From an uncultured bacterium (GTDB lineage Bacteria > Bacillota > Clostridia > Christensenellales > QALW01), in assembly GCA_905214315.1 (NCBI GenBank), contig CAJMLN010000005.1:10362-74361 (forward strand): 64,000 nucleotides of DNA, read 5' to 3'. Made by a program: the position numbers and the translations under genes. The first letter of the stretch is position 1. Each line of letters starts with the position of its first letter. The notes under the pieces were generated by a model. It was given only the letters and a program-made list of their open reading frames with translations. It had not been told where the DNA came from and did not search any database. Below are positions 31,078 through 39,891 of the stretch, one piece after another.

Positions 31078-33576
31078 ATGAAGCAACGTTTTAATGTTAC
31101 GGGGATGACCTGCAGCGCTTGCAGCGCCCATGTACAGGGCAGTGTATGTAAGCTTAAAGGCGTGGAGAAAGCAGAGGTTAATTTGCTGACCAATTCCATG
31201 ACGGTGGAGTATGATGCGCAGAATGTAACCCCGAACGATATTATACAGGCGGTGGAAAAAGCCGGTTATGGCGCTTACACCGAGGAAAAAAAGAGCTCGC
31301 AAGCTAAAACGGAAAGCCAGAGCGGCGAGGAAGCTGCCGCTATAAAGAAACGCCTGATTCTTTCCGTTGTTTTTCTGGCATTGCTGATGTATATCAGTAT
31401 GGGTCATATGCTTTCCCTGCCTTTGCCCCAGGTACTGCACAGCAATATGATGCTGTTTTCTCTTACACAATTTTTGCTGCTGCTGCCGGTACTGTTCTTA
31501 AACCGGAGCTATTACAGCAAGGGCATTAAAGCGCTGCTTGGTGGCGCGCCGAATATGGATACCTTGATTGCTCTGGGATCGGGGGCATCCCTGCTCTACA
31601 GTATCTATGCCATGCTGGCGATTGCCTTTTTTACAGGAGAGGGAAACTTTGAAGCCGCGCGTACCTATGGAATGAATTTGTATTTTGAGTCTGCCGGGAT
31701 GATTTTAACGCTGATTACTCTGGGTAAATTTTTAGAGGCGCGGGCCAAAAACAAAACATCCGATGCATTAAAAAAACTGATACAATTAAAGCCTGAGACC
31801 GTAAACGTTCTGCGGGACGGAAAAGAAGAGAAGATCCCGGCCGGCGAGGTGCAGAAGGGCGATATTCTGATCGTACGCGGCGGTGAGCGTTTAGCGGTGG
31901 ACGGCGTTGTTGTTGCGGGACGCGGCGTGCTGGATGAATCGGCTATTACCGGTGAGAGTATTCCGGTGGAAAAAGCAGAGGGAGACAGCGTTGTAAGCGC
32001 TTCCATCAATACTTCGGGCGTCATGCAGGTTATGGCACAGAAGGTGGGGGAGGAAACTACGCTCTCCCAGATTATTCGGCTGGTGGAGGATGCGGCGGGC
32101 TCCAAGGCGCCTATCGCGCGGCTGGCGGATAAGATCAGCGGGATTTTTGTGCCGGTTGTCATCTCTATTGCGCTGGTTACTTTGGTTGTATGGCTTGCAG
32201 TGGGGCAGACTTTTGCCTTCGCCCTTTCTATGGCAATTGCAGTGCTGGTGATCTCCTGCCCCTGCGCGCTGGGGCTGGCAACCCCCACGGCTATTATGGT
32301 GGGAACCGGCGTAGGCGCACAGAATCATATTTTAATTAAATCCGCCGAGGCCTTGGAAACTGCGCATCTGGTGCATACTGTAGTAATGGATAAGACCGGT
32401 ACAATTACTGAGGGAAAGCCATCCGTAACGGATGTAGTCTGTGTTGATGGAAAAGAAGAAGATTTTCTTTCAGAAGCCGCGGCGGTGGAAAATCTTTCGG
32501 AGCATCCGCTCTCCCGTGCGGTTACTGCCTTTGCACAGGCCAGGGGATTTTCTCTTCCTGCTGCAACAGATTTTCAGGCAATAGCAGGCGGCGGTATTAT
32601 TGGATGCATAAATGAGCATAAAATCATTTGTGGAAATCAAAAAATTATGCAGCAATTTTCTGTAGATATTTCGGTACTGGAGGAAAGGGCGCAGGCACTT
32701 TCGCGGGAGGGAAAGACCGTTATTTTTGTTGCCCGGGATACCGCTTTAAGCGGATTGATTGCCGTGGCGGATACGATAAAAAGCGAGAGCGTACGGGCAG
32801 TGAAGATGTTTAAGGATATGGGTATTGATGTGATCATGCTTACCGGCGACAACGAACAGACAGCCGCGGCCATTCAGAAGCAGGTGGGGATCGATACCGT
32901 GATTGCACAGGTATTGCCCGAAGAAAAGGAGCAGCATATCCGCGCTCTGCAGGCAAAGGGGCAAAAAGTGGCTATGATCGGCGACGGCATCAACGACGCG
33001 CCGGCGCTGGCCCGAGCTGACGTGGGAATCGCTATCGGTGCGGGTACGGATATCGCGATGGATTCGGCAGATATCGTGCTGGTTCGGGGGGAGCTGACCG
33101 ACGCTGCCACTGCGGTACGCCTGAGCAAGGCGGTAATCCGGAATATTAAGGAAAATCTGTTCTGGGCGTTTTTTTATAATATCATTTGTATTCCTTTGGC
33201 GGCCGGCGTATTTTATCCGCTGCTGCATTGGACGCTGAATCCGATGATCGGAGCGGCGGCCATGAGCTTGAGCTCGATATTTGTGGTATCTAACGCACTT
33301 CGCCTTAAGCTGTTTAAGCCCGGCGTAAGCGTTGAAAAAAATACAGAACAAAAAAAGGAGAGTATCAAAATGAAAAAAACAATTATGATCGACGGTATGA
33401 TGTGTGCTCACTGCCAGGGGCATGTTTCAAAGGCGCTGAATGCACTTGACGGCGTTTCGGCCGAGGTTTCTTTAGAGGATAAGGCTGCCTATGTGACCCT
33501 TGAAAAAGAGGTAAGCGACGAGGTTTTAAAGCAGGCTGTTGCAGACGCCGGCTATACCGTGACCGGTATCCGCTGA
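31078..33576 (+). CDS. copA: Copper-exporting P-type ATPase CopA with a C-terminal CopZ-like domain
   Basis: An 832-residue P1B-1 ATPase exporting Cu+. It carries an N-terminal heavy-metal domain with CSAC (12-15), the actuator TGES (291-294), the membrane copper site CPC (394-396), the phosphorylation motif DKTGT (438-442), a TGDN loop, and GDGINDAPAL. Unusually, after the last helix a linker leads to a second heavy-metal domain (about 765-832) with MCAHC. That segment has its own ribosome site and ATG (33370) inside the gene and may also be made separately. The main start follows AGGAGG. csoR overlaps the stop (TGATG). Confidence 0.93.
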   Translation: MKQRFNVTGMTCSACSAHVQGSVCKLKGVEKAEVNLLTNSMTVEYDAQNVTPNDIIQAVEKAGYGAYTEEKKSSQAKTESQSGEEAAAIKKRLILSVVFLALLMYISMGHMLSLPLPQVLHSNMMLFSLTQFLLLLPVLFLNRSYYSKGIKALLGGAPNMDTLIALGSGASLLYSIYAMLAIAFFTGEGNFEAARTYGMNLYFESAGMILTLITLGKFLEARAKNKTSDALKKLIQLKPETVNVLRDGKEEKIPAGEVQKGDILIVRGGERLAVDGVVVAGRGVLDESAITGESIPVEKAEGDSVVSASINTSGVMQVMAQKVGEETTLSQIIRLVEDAAGSKAPIARLADKISGIFVPVVISIALVTLVVWLAVGQTFAFALSMAIAVLVISCPCALGLATPTAIMVGTGVGAQNHILIKSAEALETAHLVHTVVMDKTGTITEGKPSVTDVVCVDGKEEDFLSEAAAVENLSEHPLSRAVTAFAQARGFSLPAATDFQAIAGGGIIGCINEHKIICGNQKIMQQFSVDISVLEERAQALSREGKTVIFVARDTALSGLIAVADTIKSESVRAVKMFKDMGIDVIMLTGDNEQTAAAIQKQVGIDTVIAQVLPEEKEQHIRALQAKGQKVAMIGDGINDAPALARADVGIAIGAGTDIAMDSADIVLVRGELTDAATAVRLSKAVIRNIKENLFWAFFYNIICIPLAAGVFYPLLHWTLNPMIGAAAMSLSSIFVVSNALRLKLFKPGVSVEKNTEQKKESIKMKKTIMIDGMMCAHCQGHVSKALNALDGVSAEVSLEDKAAYVTLEKEVSDEVLKQAVADAGYTVTGIR
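33355..33372 (+). promoter_or_regulatory. Internal ribosome site and start for a free CopZ-like chaperone inside copA
   Basis: AAGGAG (33355-33360) lies 9 nt before an in-frame ATG (33370). Translation from it gives a 68-residue protein ending at the copA stop, with MCAHC copper ligands and the size of CopZ chaperones. Confidence 0.6.
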
Positions 33577-33842
33577 TGCAGGCGGATAAGGTGAAGGTCT
33601 CCCGGCTGATTAAAACGGCCCGCGGTCAGCTTGACGGCATTTTGAAAATGATAGAGGACGACCGCTACTGTATTGATATCGCCAATCAGCTGATGGCGTC
33701 GGAGGCAATTTTAAAGCGGGCCAATAAGGAAATCCTCGCCGCACATATGGCGCATTGTGTAAAAACAGCGGTAGCCGGCGAGGATGCCGATCAAAAAATC
33801 GGTGAAATCATTGCTGTGATCGACAAAGCGATTGATATGTAA
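33576..33842 (+). CDS. csoR: CsoR family copper-sensing repressor
   Basis: An 88-residue all-helical DUF156/CsoR protein. The Cu+ ligands line up with the known pattern: Cys32 (RYCIDI), His57 (AAHMAHC) and Cys61, spaced 25 and 4 residues as in CsoR. Cu+ binding releases the operator. The start overlaps the copA stop by one base (TGATG), so repressor and exporter are made from one mRNA, consistent with autoregulation through the operator at 30973-30985. Other CsoR-like proteins (RcnR, FrmR, CstR) lack this exact ligand set. Confidence 0.92.
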   Translation: MQADKVKVSRLIKTARGQLDGILKMIEDDRYCIDIANQLMASEAILKRANKEILAAHMAHCVKTAVAGEDADQKIGEIIAVIDKAIDM

Positions 33843-33857
33843 TTTTTAGGCAGAACT

Positions 33858-33892
33858 AAAAAAAATCTTCTCAGGTAAGAGAAGATTTTTTT
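33858..33892 (+). terminator. Terminator of the copA-csoR operon
   Basis: AAATCTTCTC pairs with GAGAAGATTT, 6-nt loop, long T-run to 33892. Confidence 0.88.
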
Positions 33893-34075
33893 CAGTTTAT
33901 CAAACCCGTATTCTGAGGGATGGTTCTTTTTACCGGCCTTCCGTTTGCCGGCCGGGGCCGCTTGATTATGGGGTTTTGGCAGGTTTGCACACTGCGTTTT
34001 TTCTCAAACGCCCGCGCCCTTTCATAGAGCGGCGGCATGGAATGTCTTCTTTTGAAAAAACGCCGGTCTTGCGGT

Positions 34076-34858
34076 TTAAATTTCAATATCCGCATAAATA
34101 GGGCAATGATCCGAAGCGTCCAACGCCTCCTGATCCTGTACGGTAACAAAGCGCGTGCATACGGCGTCCTTTAGAAAAATATGATCGATAGAATCTTTTG
34201 CCGTACGGGTAGGATGAAAGAGTGAGCCGCTATGGTAGAGGCAGTTTTCTTCATCAAATTCAGGGTAGACGTGGTGGGAACAGATTTTGTGCGGGACAAT
34301 AGCAGAAGCCAGAGTAAGGCCGGAGGATAACAACATTTGCAAAGGAAGCGTATATTCTTCACAGTTAAAATCCCCGGTAATAATGAAAGGTATCTGCCGG
34401 TATGGTAGTTTTTCAATAAAAGCCAGCAGTTGGGAAGAGTTTTGCTTCCGCGTTTGCTCTCCCTGCTCATTATGTTCCCAGAAATAATGCAGGTTGATGT
34501 GGATAAAGCGGCTGTTTTCCAAAGAAAAAAGACCCCAGGTAATACTTTTGGAATTCCAGTCGTTGGGGCCGTTAAATAAAAACCATCCGCCGTCCTCCAA
34601 GTGCAAGGAGTGATGGTATAGAATTGGGGTAAAGTTGTTCGCATCCATCGGGGAAGGATCCAATTCTAAATATTTAGGCCTGCACAAGGAGAAAATATTA
34701 TTTTTTTCTTGGCGGGATTTGGGGGAACACTCCTGCAGGCCAATACTTTGAGGGGCATATTTTTGAAAAACTCCGGCTAAAAGATCGTCCCGGTTGGCAA
34801 TGGGGCGGTTGCCGGGGCAATTGCCCCAGATGTTGCTGCTCATAATGCGAATATTCAT
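34076..34858 (-). CDS. Endonuclease/exonuclease/phosphatase (EEP) family protein
   Basis: A 260-residue cytosolic protein with the EEP fold signatures: SSNIWGN at the N terminus, GLQECSP (metal-binding Glu), HINLHYFWEHN, TGDFNCEEY (Asp, Asn), DSIDHIFLK and SDHCPIYADI (catalytic His). The family includes nucleases, sphingomyelinases and inositol phosphatases; the substrate cannot be read from sequence. No signal peptide is seen. GGAGGTAAATCTT precedes the ATG. A lone gene between copA-csoR and thiI; the 180 bp downstream hold no gene. Confidence 0.85.
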   Translation of the reverse strand: MNIRIMSSNIWGNCPGNRPIANRDDLLAGVFQKYAPQSIGLQECSPKSRQEKNNIFSLCRPKYLELDPSPMDANNFTPILYHHSLHLEDGGWFLFNGPNDWNSKSITWGLFSLENSRFIHINLHYFWEHNEQGEQTRKQNSSQLLAFIEKLPYRQIPFIITGDFNCEEYTLPLQMLLSSGLTLASAIVPHKICSHHVYPEFDEENCLYHSGSLFHPTRTAKDSIDHIFLKDAVCTRFVTVQDQEALDASDHCPIYADIEI

Positions 34859-34924
34859 AAGATTTACCTCCGGTTTTGATAAGGGAAAGAACGACCTTTT
34901 TGCTATGCTGTGCGGAGCAGTAAC

Positions 34925-36175
34925 TTATAAAGAATTCCGGCTGTTTTTTTTCAGTGTGAGCCAAAGATCCATTTCGGTTAGCTTTTGGGAATTGAATACG
35001 CCGTCGGCATTGATATCAATCCGCTCAGTTTGCTCTAATGCCTCTTCTATCAGCCTGTCGCATTCAAGCAGGGCTTCGGCTTTGCACACTTCCTCCAGCT
35101 TGGGGCGGGTAGCGGGGTGGCGGGGCGTAAATACCGTGCAGCAATCTTCAAAGGGAAGAATGGAGGTTTCGTAGGTGCCGATATTCTGGGCAATTTCCAT
35201 GATCTCCAGTTTATCCATTCCGATTACCGGCCGGAATACCGGCAGCTCTACCGCGCTGTCGGTCACGTGCAGGCTCTCCATCGTCTGGCTAGCTACCTGG
35301 CCGATGCTCTCGCCGGTAGCCAGGGCGCCGCAGCCGCGGGCGGCGGCGATTTTCTGAGCGATTTTCATCATAAAGCGCCGCGTCAGCAGGGTTAAAAACT
35401 GGTCGGGGCAGCGGTCATAGATTTCCTCCTGGATATGGGTAAAGGGAACGATGAACACGGAAAGACGGGAGGTATAGCGGCACAGCTGGGCGGCCAGCTC
35501 AAAGACTTTTTCCTTGGCGCGCTCGGAAGTATGCGGAAAGCTGTAAAAATGCACGGCATCCAGCTGTACGCCGCGCTTGGCGATCATATAGCCGGCCACG
35601 GGGCTGTCGATGCCGCCGGAGAGCAGCAGTGCCGCCCGGCCGTTGGTGCCGATGGGCAGTCCGCCCACTGCGGGAATGTTTTCAAAATATACATAGGCTT
35701 TTTCACGGATTTCCACCTCAAGCAGGCAGTCCGGCGTATGCAGATTTACCTTCATCTCGGGCAGCTGTTCTAAAATGCCGCCGCCTACCGCCGCGCCGAT
35801 TTCGGGGGATTCCATCGGGAAGGTCTTGTCCGCACGGCGGGCCTTTACCTTAAAGGTGCCCGAGGTGATTTTTGCGTTTTTAAGCATATCCACGGCATTG
35901 GCAATGATGATATCCAGGTCTTTTTCAATCTCTCTGGCCGGAGAAAGAGCATGAATGCCGAAAATGCGGCTCAAAATCTCCAGCGCCTCTTCCAGCCGCT
36001 GCGGGGGAATGTTGTAGACAAAGATACGGCTTTGACTGATGGTTACTTTTATGGCGGTAAAGCTTTTTAAGGCCAGTTTGATGTTATTGATAAGCGTCCG
36101 CTCAAAAAAAGGCCGGTTTTGCCCCTTGAGATGAAGCTCGCCGACTTTTACGATAATCATGTTGCAGTATTCCAT
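34925..36175 (-). CDS. thiI: tRNA 4-thiouridine synthetase ThiI
   Basis: A 416-residue cytosolic enzyme that adenylates tRNA U8 and inserts sulfur, and can feed thiazole synthesis. It has an N-terminal ferredoxin-like and THUMP region (about 55-165) and a PP-loop ATPase domain with LLSGGIDSPVAGYMIAKRG at about 180-200. The C-terminal rhodanese domain of the E. coli protein is absent, as is normal in Bacillota, where sulfur comes from a dedicated cysteine desulfurase. That desulfurase is encoded immediately upstream, 10 bp away. AAGGAG precedes the ATG at 36175. Confidence 0.93.
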   Translation of the reverse strand: MEYCNMIIVKVGELHLKGQNRPFFERTLINNIKLALKSFTAIKVTISQSRIFVYNIPPQRLEEALEILSRIFGIHALSPAREIEKDLDIIIANAVDMLKNAKITSGTFKVKARRADKTFPMESPEIGAAVGGGILEQLPEMKVNLHTPDCLLEVEIREKAYVYFENIPAVGGLPIGTNGRAALLLSGGIDSPVAGYMIAKRGVQLDAVHFYSFPHTSERAKEKVFELAAQLCRYTSRLSVFIVPFTHIQEEIYDRCPDQFLTLLTRRFMMKIAQKIAAARGCGALATGESIGQVASQTMESLHVTDSAVELPVFRPVIGMDKLEIMEIAQNIGTYETSILPFEDCCTVFTPRHPATRPKLEEVCKAEALLECDRLIEEALEQTERIDINADGVFNSQKLTEMDLWLTLKKNSRNSL

Positions 36176-36185
36176 AAAAAACTCC

Positions 36186-37313
36186 TTATTTACGTTTGTA
36201 TTTTCGCAGATATTCTACTTTTTCCTGAATAAGCGCGGATGCCGCCGCGGCTTCTTCTGTCGTGTTGAAAGCGCCGAAGCTCAGACGCACGGCGGATTCT
36301 GCGACCTTGGGTGGAATTTGCATGGCGGCCAGCACATGGCTGATTTTGCTTGAACGGCTGGTGCAAGCAGAGCCTTTCCCCAGAATAACCGAATCCTCCA
36401 GTGCATTTTGCAGGGTAGAGGCCTTTACGCCGCAGAATGCGATGCTTAAAATGTTCGGCGCGCCGGCAGCTGCATCACCGAGCACTTGGGTATCGGGCAG
36501 CGCCGTCAGGCGGCGGAGATATTCCTGTTTGATTTCATTCAGCTGTGCGGCAAAACGTTCAGGACATTTCAGCTCCTCAACAGCTTTGGCAAAGCCTAGA
36601 ATTCCCGGTGTGTTTACCGTGCCGGAGCGCAGTCCCCGTTGCTGCCCGCCGCCTAAAAGATACGGGCGGAAGGGCGTGCCTTTTTTTATGTACAGCGCAC
36701 CGACGCCCTTAGGGCCGTGCAGCTTATGCGCGCTGACAGAATACAGGTCAGCATTTAAATTTTTCATATCTGCGCATACGTGCATAAAGGCTTGAACGCC
36801 GTCGGAATGAAACAACGTATGCGGATTTTTTTGCTTTACGGCAGAAACAAGGGCGGCAATGTCATTAACGGCGCCGGTTTCGTTATTTACGTGCATGATG
36901 CTGACAAGGCCGGTGTTTTCGTTTACCCTGTCGGCAAGAATTTCCGGCAGGACTCTGCCGATACTGTCAACGGGACAGAGCTGTATTTTACAGCCGCGCT
37001 CCTCCAGCAGACGCTGGCAATTGAGTACGGCGTGGTGCTCCGCCGCCGAAACAACGACCTCGCTTCCGGCGGGAGCACAAAGAAGCGCCGTATTGTCACT
37101 TTCGGTTCCGCCGGAGGTAAAAAGCAACTCCTCCGGCCGGCAGTTTAAAGCGCCGGCAACCGTTTTTGCGGCGCTCTCTATGGCTTTTTCCGTATCCAGC
37201 GCTTTTTTGTAGGGGGAAGAGGCGTTAAAATAATTCTGCGTCAAGGCCTCCTGCACAACGGAAGCAACGGAATCAAACGCCCGCGTTGTAGCGCTGTTGT
37301 CTAAATAGATCAT
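36186..37313 (-). CDS. Cysteine desulfurase (NifS/IscS family), ThiI sulfur donor
   Basis: A 375-residue PLP enzyme converting cysteine to alanine and an enzyme-bound persulfide. The PLP lysine is in SAHKLHGPKG and the persulfide cysteine in GSACTSRSSK on the mobile loop. YLDNSATT at the N terminus and HSDGVQAF (PLP-binding Asp) fit the NifS/NifZ group. Its position directly before thiI, as in the B. subtilis nifZ-thiI pair, suggests it serves tRNA thiolation instead of general Fe-S assembly. The start overlaps the upstream gene by 4 bp. Confidence 0.92.
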   Translation of the reverse strand: MIYLDNSATTRAFDSVASVVQEALTQNYFNASSPYKKALDTEKAIESAAKTVAGALNCRPEELLFTSGGTESDNTALLCAPAGSEVVVSAAEHHAVLNCQRLLEERGCKIQLCPVDSIGRVLPEILADRVNENTGLVSIMHVNNETGAVNDIAALVSAVKQKNPHTLFHSDGVQAFMHVCADMKNLNADLYSVSAHKLHGPKGVGALYIKKGTPFRPYLLGGGQQRGLRSGTVNTPGILGFAKAVEELKCPERFAAQLNEIKQEYLRRLTALPDTQVLGDAAAGAPNILSIAFCGVKASTLQNALEDSVILGKGSACTSRSSKISHVLAAMQIPPKVAESAVRLSFGAFNTTEEAAAASALIQEKVEYLRKYKRK

Positions 37314-37834
37314 CGGTTCAGTTCCTTTTGCAGGGCCTGCAGCAGCTTCATATTGGGTTCAAAGACAATGGCCAGCTGTTCGCCGCTTTTTTCGGCCAAT
37401 AAAATATATTTCCGGATTTCAGGGTTCCTCGTACAGTCGATCTTTTTTGCCTGCAGCTGCAGAAAGCGTTCCTTACTGTACGGCTCTATGCGTTTGACGG
37501 TGCTTAAGGGAAGTACGGCAAGCTCCTTGCGCGCTCTTAGATTTTTGATTTTGGCAAAGGTCAGCGTATCATCTTCAATAATATAGTCAAATTCTATTAA
37601 TGTATTTTCTTTTGCAAAAAAGAAAAAGACCGCTAAAATAAAACAAAAAACAGAGGGGACAATGCCAGCTGCGCTCCCGTATCCCTCCGTTGCGGAGTAA
37701 AATGCATAAAACAGGCATAATAAGGCGCATACGCCGAAAGCGACGGCAAGGGTCAAATAGGTGGAATATTTCAATTTATCTTTAGCGTAAAGCTTTTCAT
37801 CCATGCGGCGCACGGTCTGTTCCATAGAATCCAT
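37310..37834 (-). CDS. Two-helix membrane protein of unknown function (DUF6106-like)
   Basis: A 174-residue protein with two hydrophobic segments (about residues 27-48 and 57-73) separated by a short loop, then a soluble C-terminal domain of about 95 residues rich in Lys, Glu and Leu (ALKTVKRIEPYSKE-like stretch and a final helix). It resembles small uncharacterised Clostridia proteins annotated as DUF6106, recalled from memory and not verified. It is the first gene of a three-gene operon with the cysteine desulfurase (ATGA overlap) and thiI. AGAGGTG precedes the ATG. Confidence 0.7.
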   Translation of the reverse strand: MDSMEQTVRRMDEKLYAKDKLKYSTYLTLAVAFGVCALLCLFYAFYSATEGYGSAAGIVPSVFCFILAVFFFFAKENTLIEFDYIIEDDTLTFAKIKNLRARKELAVLPLSTVKRIEPYSKERFLQLQAKKIDCTRNPEIRKYILLAEKSGEQLAIVFEPNMKLLQALQKELNR

Positions 37835-37954
37835 TAAGAATCACCTCTTTATAAATTTTATCATAGAACAGGGGATTTTACAAGTAAATAATAGAATAGA
37901 GAAATAAAAACGGCTTAAAACGGAAAGAATATGGCGCGGAGAGCAAAGTTTTAT

Positions 37955-37983
37955 TTGACAGTCTTGCCATCCTGTGATAATAT
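37955..37983 (+). promoter_or_regulatory. Promoter of the rplU-prp-rpmA operon
   Basis: TTGACA (37955-37960), 17 bp, TAATAT (37978-37983); GATAAT, one base earlier, is an alternative -10. Confidence 0.7.
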
Positions 37984-37987
37984 TATT

Positions 37988-38041
37988 TCGCCGCACAGCG
38001 TCCGGTTTGTAAAATTCCGTTTGGATACCGGCTTTTGGCGA
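37988..38041 (+). ncRNA. Candidate ribosomal protein L21 leader
   Basis: TCGCC (37988-37992) pairs with GGCGA (38037-38041), enclosing CCGGT (38002-38006) paired with ACCGG (38027-38031). The nested stems directly precede the rplU ribosome site, the place of the L21 leader that mediates autogenous control in Bacillota. Confidence 0.55.
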
Positions 38042-38065
38042 GATTTGTAGAGGAGGTGCTACAGA

Positions 38066-38374
38066 ATGTTTGCAGTAATTCAAACAGGCGGTAAGCAGTA
38101 CCGCGTACAGGAAGGCGACGTAATTTATATTGAAAAACTCAACGCTGAGGTTGAAGCATCGGTAAAATTTGATGTTTTGATGTGCGGCGAGGGCGACAGT
38201 GTAAAAATCGGAACCCCGGTAGTAGAAGGCGCAAGCGTAGAGGGCAAGGTTCTGGCTCAGGATAAGAGCAAAAAGGTAGTGGTATTCAAGTATAAGAGCA
38301 AAAAGAACTACCGCAAGACCACAGGCCACCGTCAGCCCTATACTAAGGTTGAAATCCAGAAGATTTCTCAGTAA
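38066..38374 (+). CDS. rplU: 50S ribosomal protein L21
   Basis: A 102-residue ribosomal protein: [14 protein letters not shown] at the start, GDVIYIEKL, and the basic tail [17 protein letters not shown] that binds 23S rRNA. Full family length. AGAGGAGGTG precedes the ATG. First gene of the conserved rplU-prp-rpmA operon. Confidence 0.97.
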   Translation: MFAVIQTGGKQYRVQEGDVIYIEKLNAEVEASVKFDVLMCGEGDSVKIGTPVVEGASVEGKVLAQDKSKKVVVFKYKSKKNYRKTTGHRQPYTKVEIQKISQ

Positions 38375-38377
38375 GCA

Positions 38378-38707
38378 ATGACAAAAATCAAAATATTCAG
38401 AAGCAGCAGCGGTGCAATTACGGGCTTTTCAGCCTCGGGGCATGCGTCTGAGGACGGACAGCAGGGCAGCGATATCTACTGCGCGGCGGTTTCGGCCATC
38501 ACACAGACAGCCTGCATCGGTCTGGAAGAGGTTGCGAAGGTTAGGCTGAAGCTGAATATGCGCAGCGGGTATCTTTCGGCGCGGCTTGCTCCGGAGGAGG
38601 CCGCAGGCGAAGTGTGCCGCACAATTTTGGAAACCATGTTTCTGGGGCTTGTATCGTTTGACGAGGCAAATCCCGGGCATATACAAATTATGGAGGAGGT
38701 GCAGTAA
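38378..38707 (+). CDS. prp: Ribosomal-processing cysteine protease Prp
   Basis: A 109-residue cysteine protease that removes the N-terminal extension of L27 before ribosome assembly. The catalytic pair is His22 (SGHASEDG) and Cys35 ([10 protein letters not shown]), in the known Prp motif GH...C. It lies between rplU and rpmA, 3 bp from rplU and 2 bp from rpmA, as in Staphylococcus and most Clostridia. Its substrate, the L27 extension, is encoded right after it. Confidence 0.94.
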   Translation: MTKIKIFRSSSGAITGFSASGHASEDGQQGSDIYCAAVSAITQTACIGLEEVAKVRLKLNMRSGYLSARLAPEEAAGEVCRTILETMFLGLVSFDEANPGHIQIMEEVQ

Positions 38708-38709
38708 GA

Positions 38710-38991
38710 ATGCTCCGCATGGACATACAGTTATTCGCCCATAAAAAGGGTGTTGGTTCAACTAAGAACGGACGTGACAGCGAATCCAAGCGCCTTGGCG
38801 TAAAGCGTGCCGACGGTCAGACCGTAACGGCCGGCAATATTCTGGTGCGCCAGAGGGGAACAAAAATTCACCCTGGTCAGAATGTTGGCAGAGGCAGCGA
38901 CGATACACTGTTTGCTTTGGTTGACGGCGTTGTTCGTTTTGAACATAAGGGGAAGGATAAAAAGCAGGTAAGCGTACATCCTGTAGCCTGA
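38710..38991 (+). CDS. rpmA: 50S ribosomal protein L27 with Prp-cleaved N-terminal extension
   Basis: A 93-residue ribosomal protein located at the peptidyl transferase centre. The first residues [10 protein letters not shown] form the extension cut by Prp, followed by the mature start [14 protein letters not shown]. The extension differs slightly from the S. aureus motif (Asp-Ile in place of Asn-Leu) but keeps the Q-x-F-A core. AGGAGGTG sits 10 nt upstream. A terminator follows at 39003-39030. Confidence 0.96.
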   Translation: MLRMDIQLFAHKKGVGSTKNGRDSESKRLGVKRADGQTVTAGNILVRQRGTKIHPGQNVGRGSDDTLFALVDGVVRFEHKGKDKKQVSVHPVA

Positions 38992-39002
38992 TTTAAGACT
39001 AT

Positions 39003-39030
39003 ACAGCCGCAGTTTTGCGGCTGTTTTTTT
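39003..39030 (+). terminator. Terminator after rpmA, abutting the ogg start
   Basis: ACAGCCGCA (39003-39011), GTTT loop, TGCGGCTGT (39016-39024), T-run to 39030. The ogg start codon is only 3 nt beyond the T-run. Confidence 0.88.
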
Positions 39031-39033
39031 CAT

Positions 39034-39891
39034 ATGTTTCAGATAGAAATAAAAGATTTTGATTTAAAAAACACCTTTGAAAACGGCCAGTGCTTTCGGT
39101 TTAGCCCCTATAAGGGCGGTTATTTGGGCATTGCGCTGGGAGAGGTGCTTTATTTGGAAAAAACGGGGGAAACAACCCTTTGGATAGACGGCGTGGAATC
39201 GGCGGTATTTGCCAAAAAATTCGTGCCGTATTTTGATCTGCAGACGGATTATTCGCTTATAGCGGCGTCCTTTCCCAAAGAGGAAAATCTGCAGAGGGCA
39301 ATGGCCTATGGAAGGGGAATGCGGATCCTGCGTCAGGATGCCTGGGAAGTGCTGGTTTCCTTTATCATCTCACAGAACAATCACATTGGCCGGATCAAAG
39401 CGATTATAGAACGCATCAGCAGCCGTTACGGAAGTCCGCTTACCTATGACGACGCGGTTTTTTACACGTTTCCCACGGCGGAACAGCTGAAGGATGTTTC
39501 AGCCGGGGAGTATGCGGACTTGGGCTGCGGCTACCGGGCCGGATATCTGGAGGAGATTGTAAAAAACAGGCTGGAGGGAAAAATCGATCTTGACAGACTG
39601 CAGAAATGCGGGTATGATTGTGCTAAGGAGACTTTGCTTTCCTTTAAAGGTATCGGCCCTAAGGTAGCAGACTGTATTCTGCTTTTCGGCCTGGGCTATA
39701 CGCAGGCCTTTCCGGTAGATACCTGGATAAAAAAGGTGATGGAAACGCTGTATTTAAAAAAACCGGCGTCCAAGGTACAAATCGAACGGTTTGCCTGTGA
39801 AATTTTTGGTAGGTACGCCGGATTTGCTCAGCAGTGTCTGTTCTATTATGCCAGAGAGCATAAAATAAAAGGAATCGAGGAAGCAACGTGA
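39034..39891 (+). CDS. ogg: 8-oxoguanine DNA glycosylase/AP lyase (OGG family)
   Basis: A 285-residue base-excision repair enzyme. An OGG N-terminal domain (FENGQCFRF) precedes an HhH-GPD domain with the hairpin GIGPKVADCILLF, in which the Lys matches the OGG1 catalytic lysine, and FPVDTWIKKVM with the catalytic Asp. It excises 8-oxoguanine and cleaves abasic sites. The start fits the family N terminus, but there is no Shine-Dalgarno: a terminator hairpin ends 3 nt before the ATG. Translation may be leaderless or depend on read-through. It overlaps the zinc-ribbon gene by GTGA. Confidence 0.9.
   Translation: MFQIEIKDFDLKNTFENGQCFRFSPYKGGYLGIALGEVLYLEKTGETTLWIDGVESAVFAKKFVPYFDLQTDYSLIAASFPKEENLQRAMAYGRGMRILRQDAWEVLVSFIISQNNHIGRIKAIIERISSRYGSPLTYDDAVFYTFPTAEQLKDVSAGEYADLGCGYRAGYLEEIVKNRLEGKIDLDRLQKCGYDCAKETLLSFKGIGPKVADCILLFGLGYTQAFPVDTWIKKVMETLYLKKPASKVQIERFACEIFGRYAGFAQQCLFYYAREHKIKGIEEAT

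Noticed and set aside
33892..34149. 85-codon frame on the minus strand downstream of the EEP gene
   Set aside because: It overlaps the EEP gene end in another frame, has no ribosome site and a composition unlike a protein.
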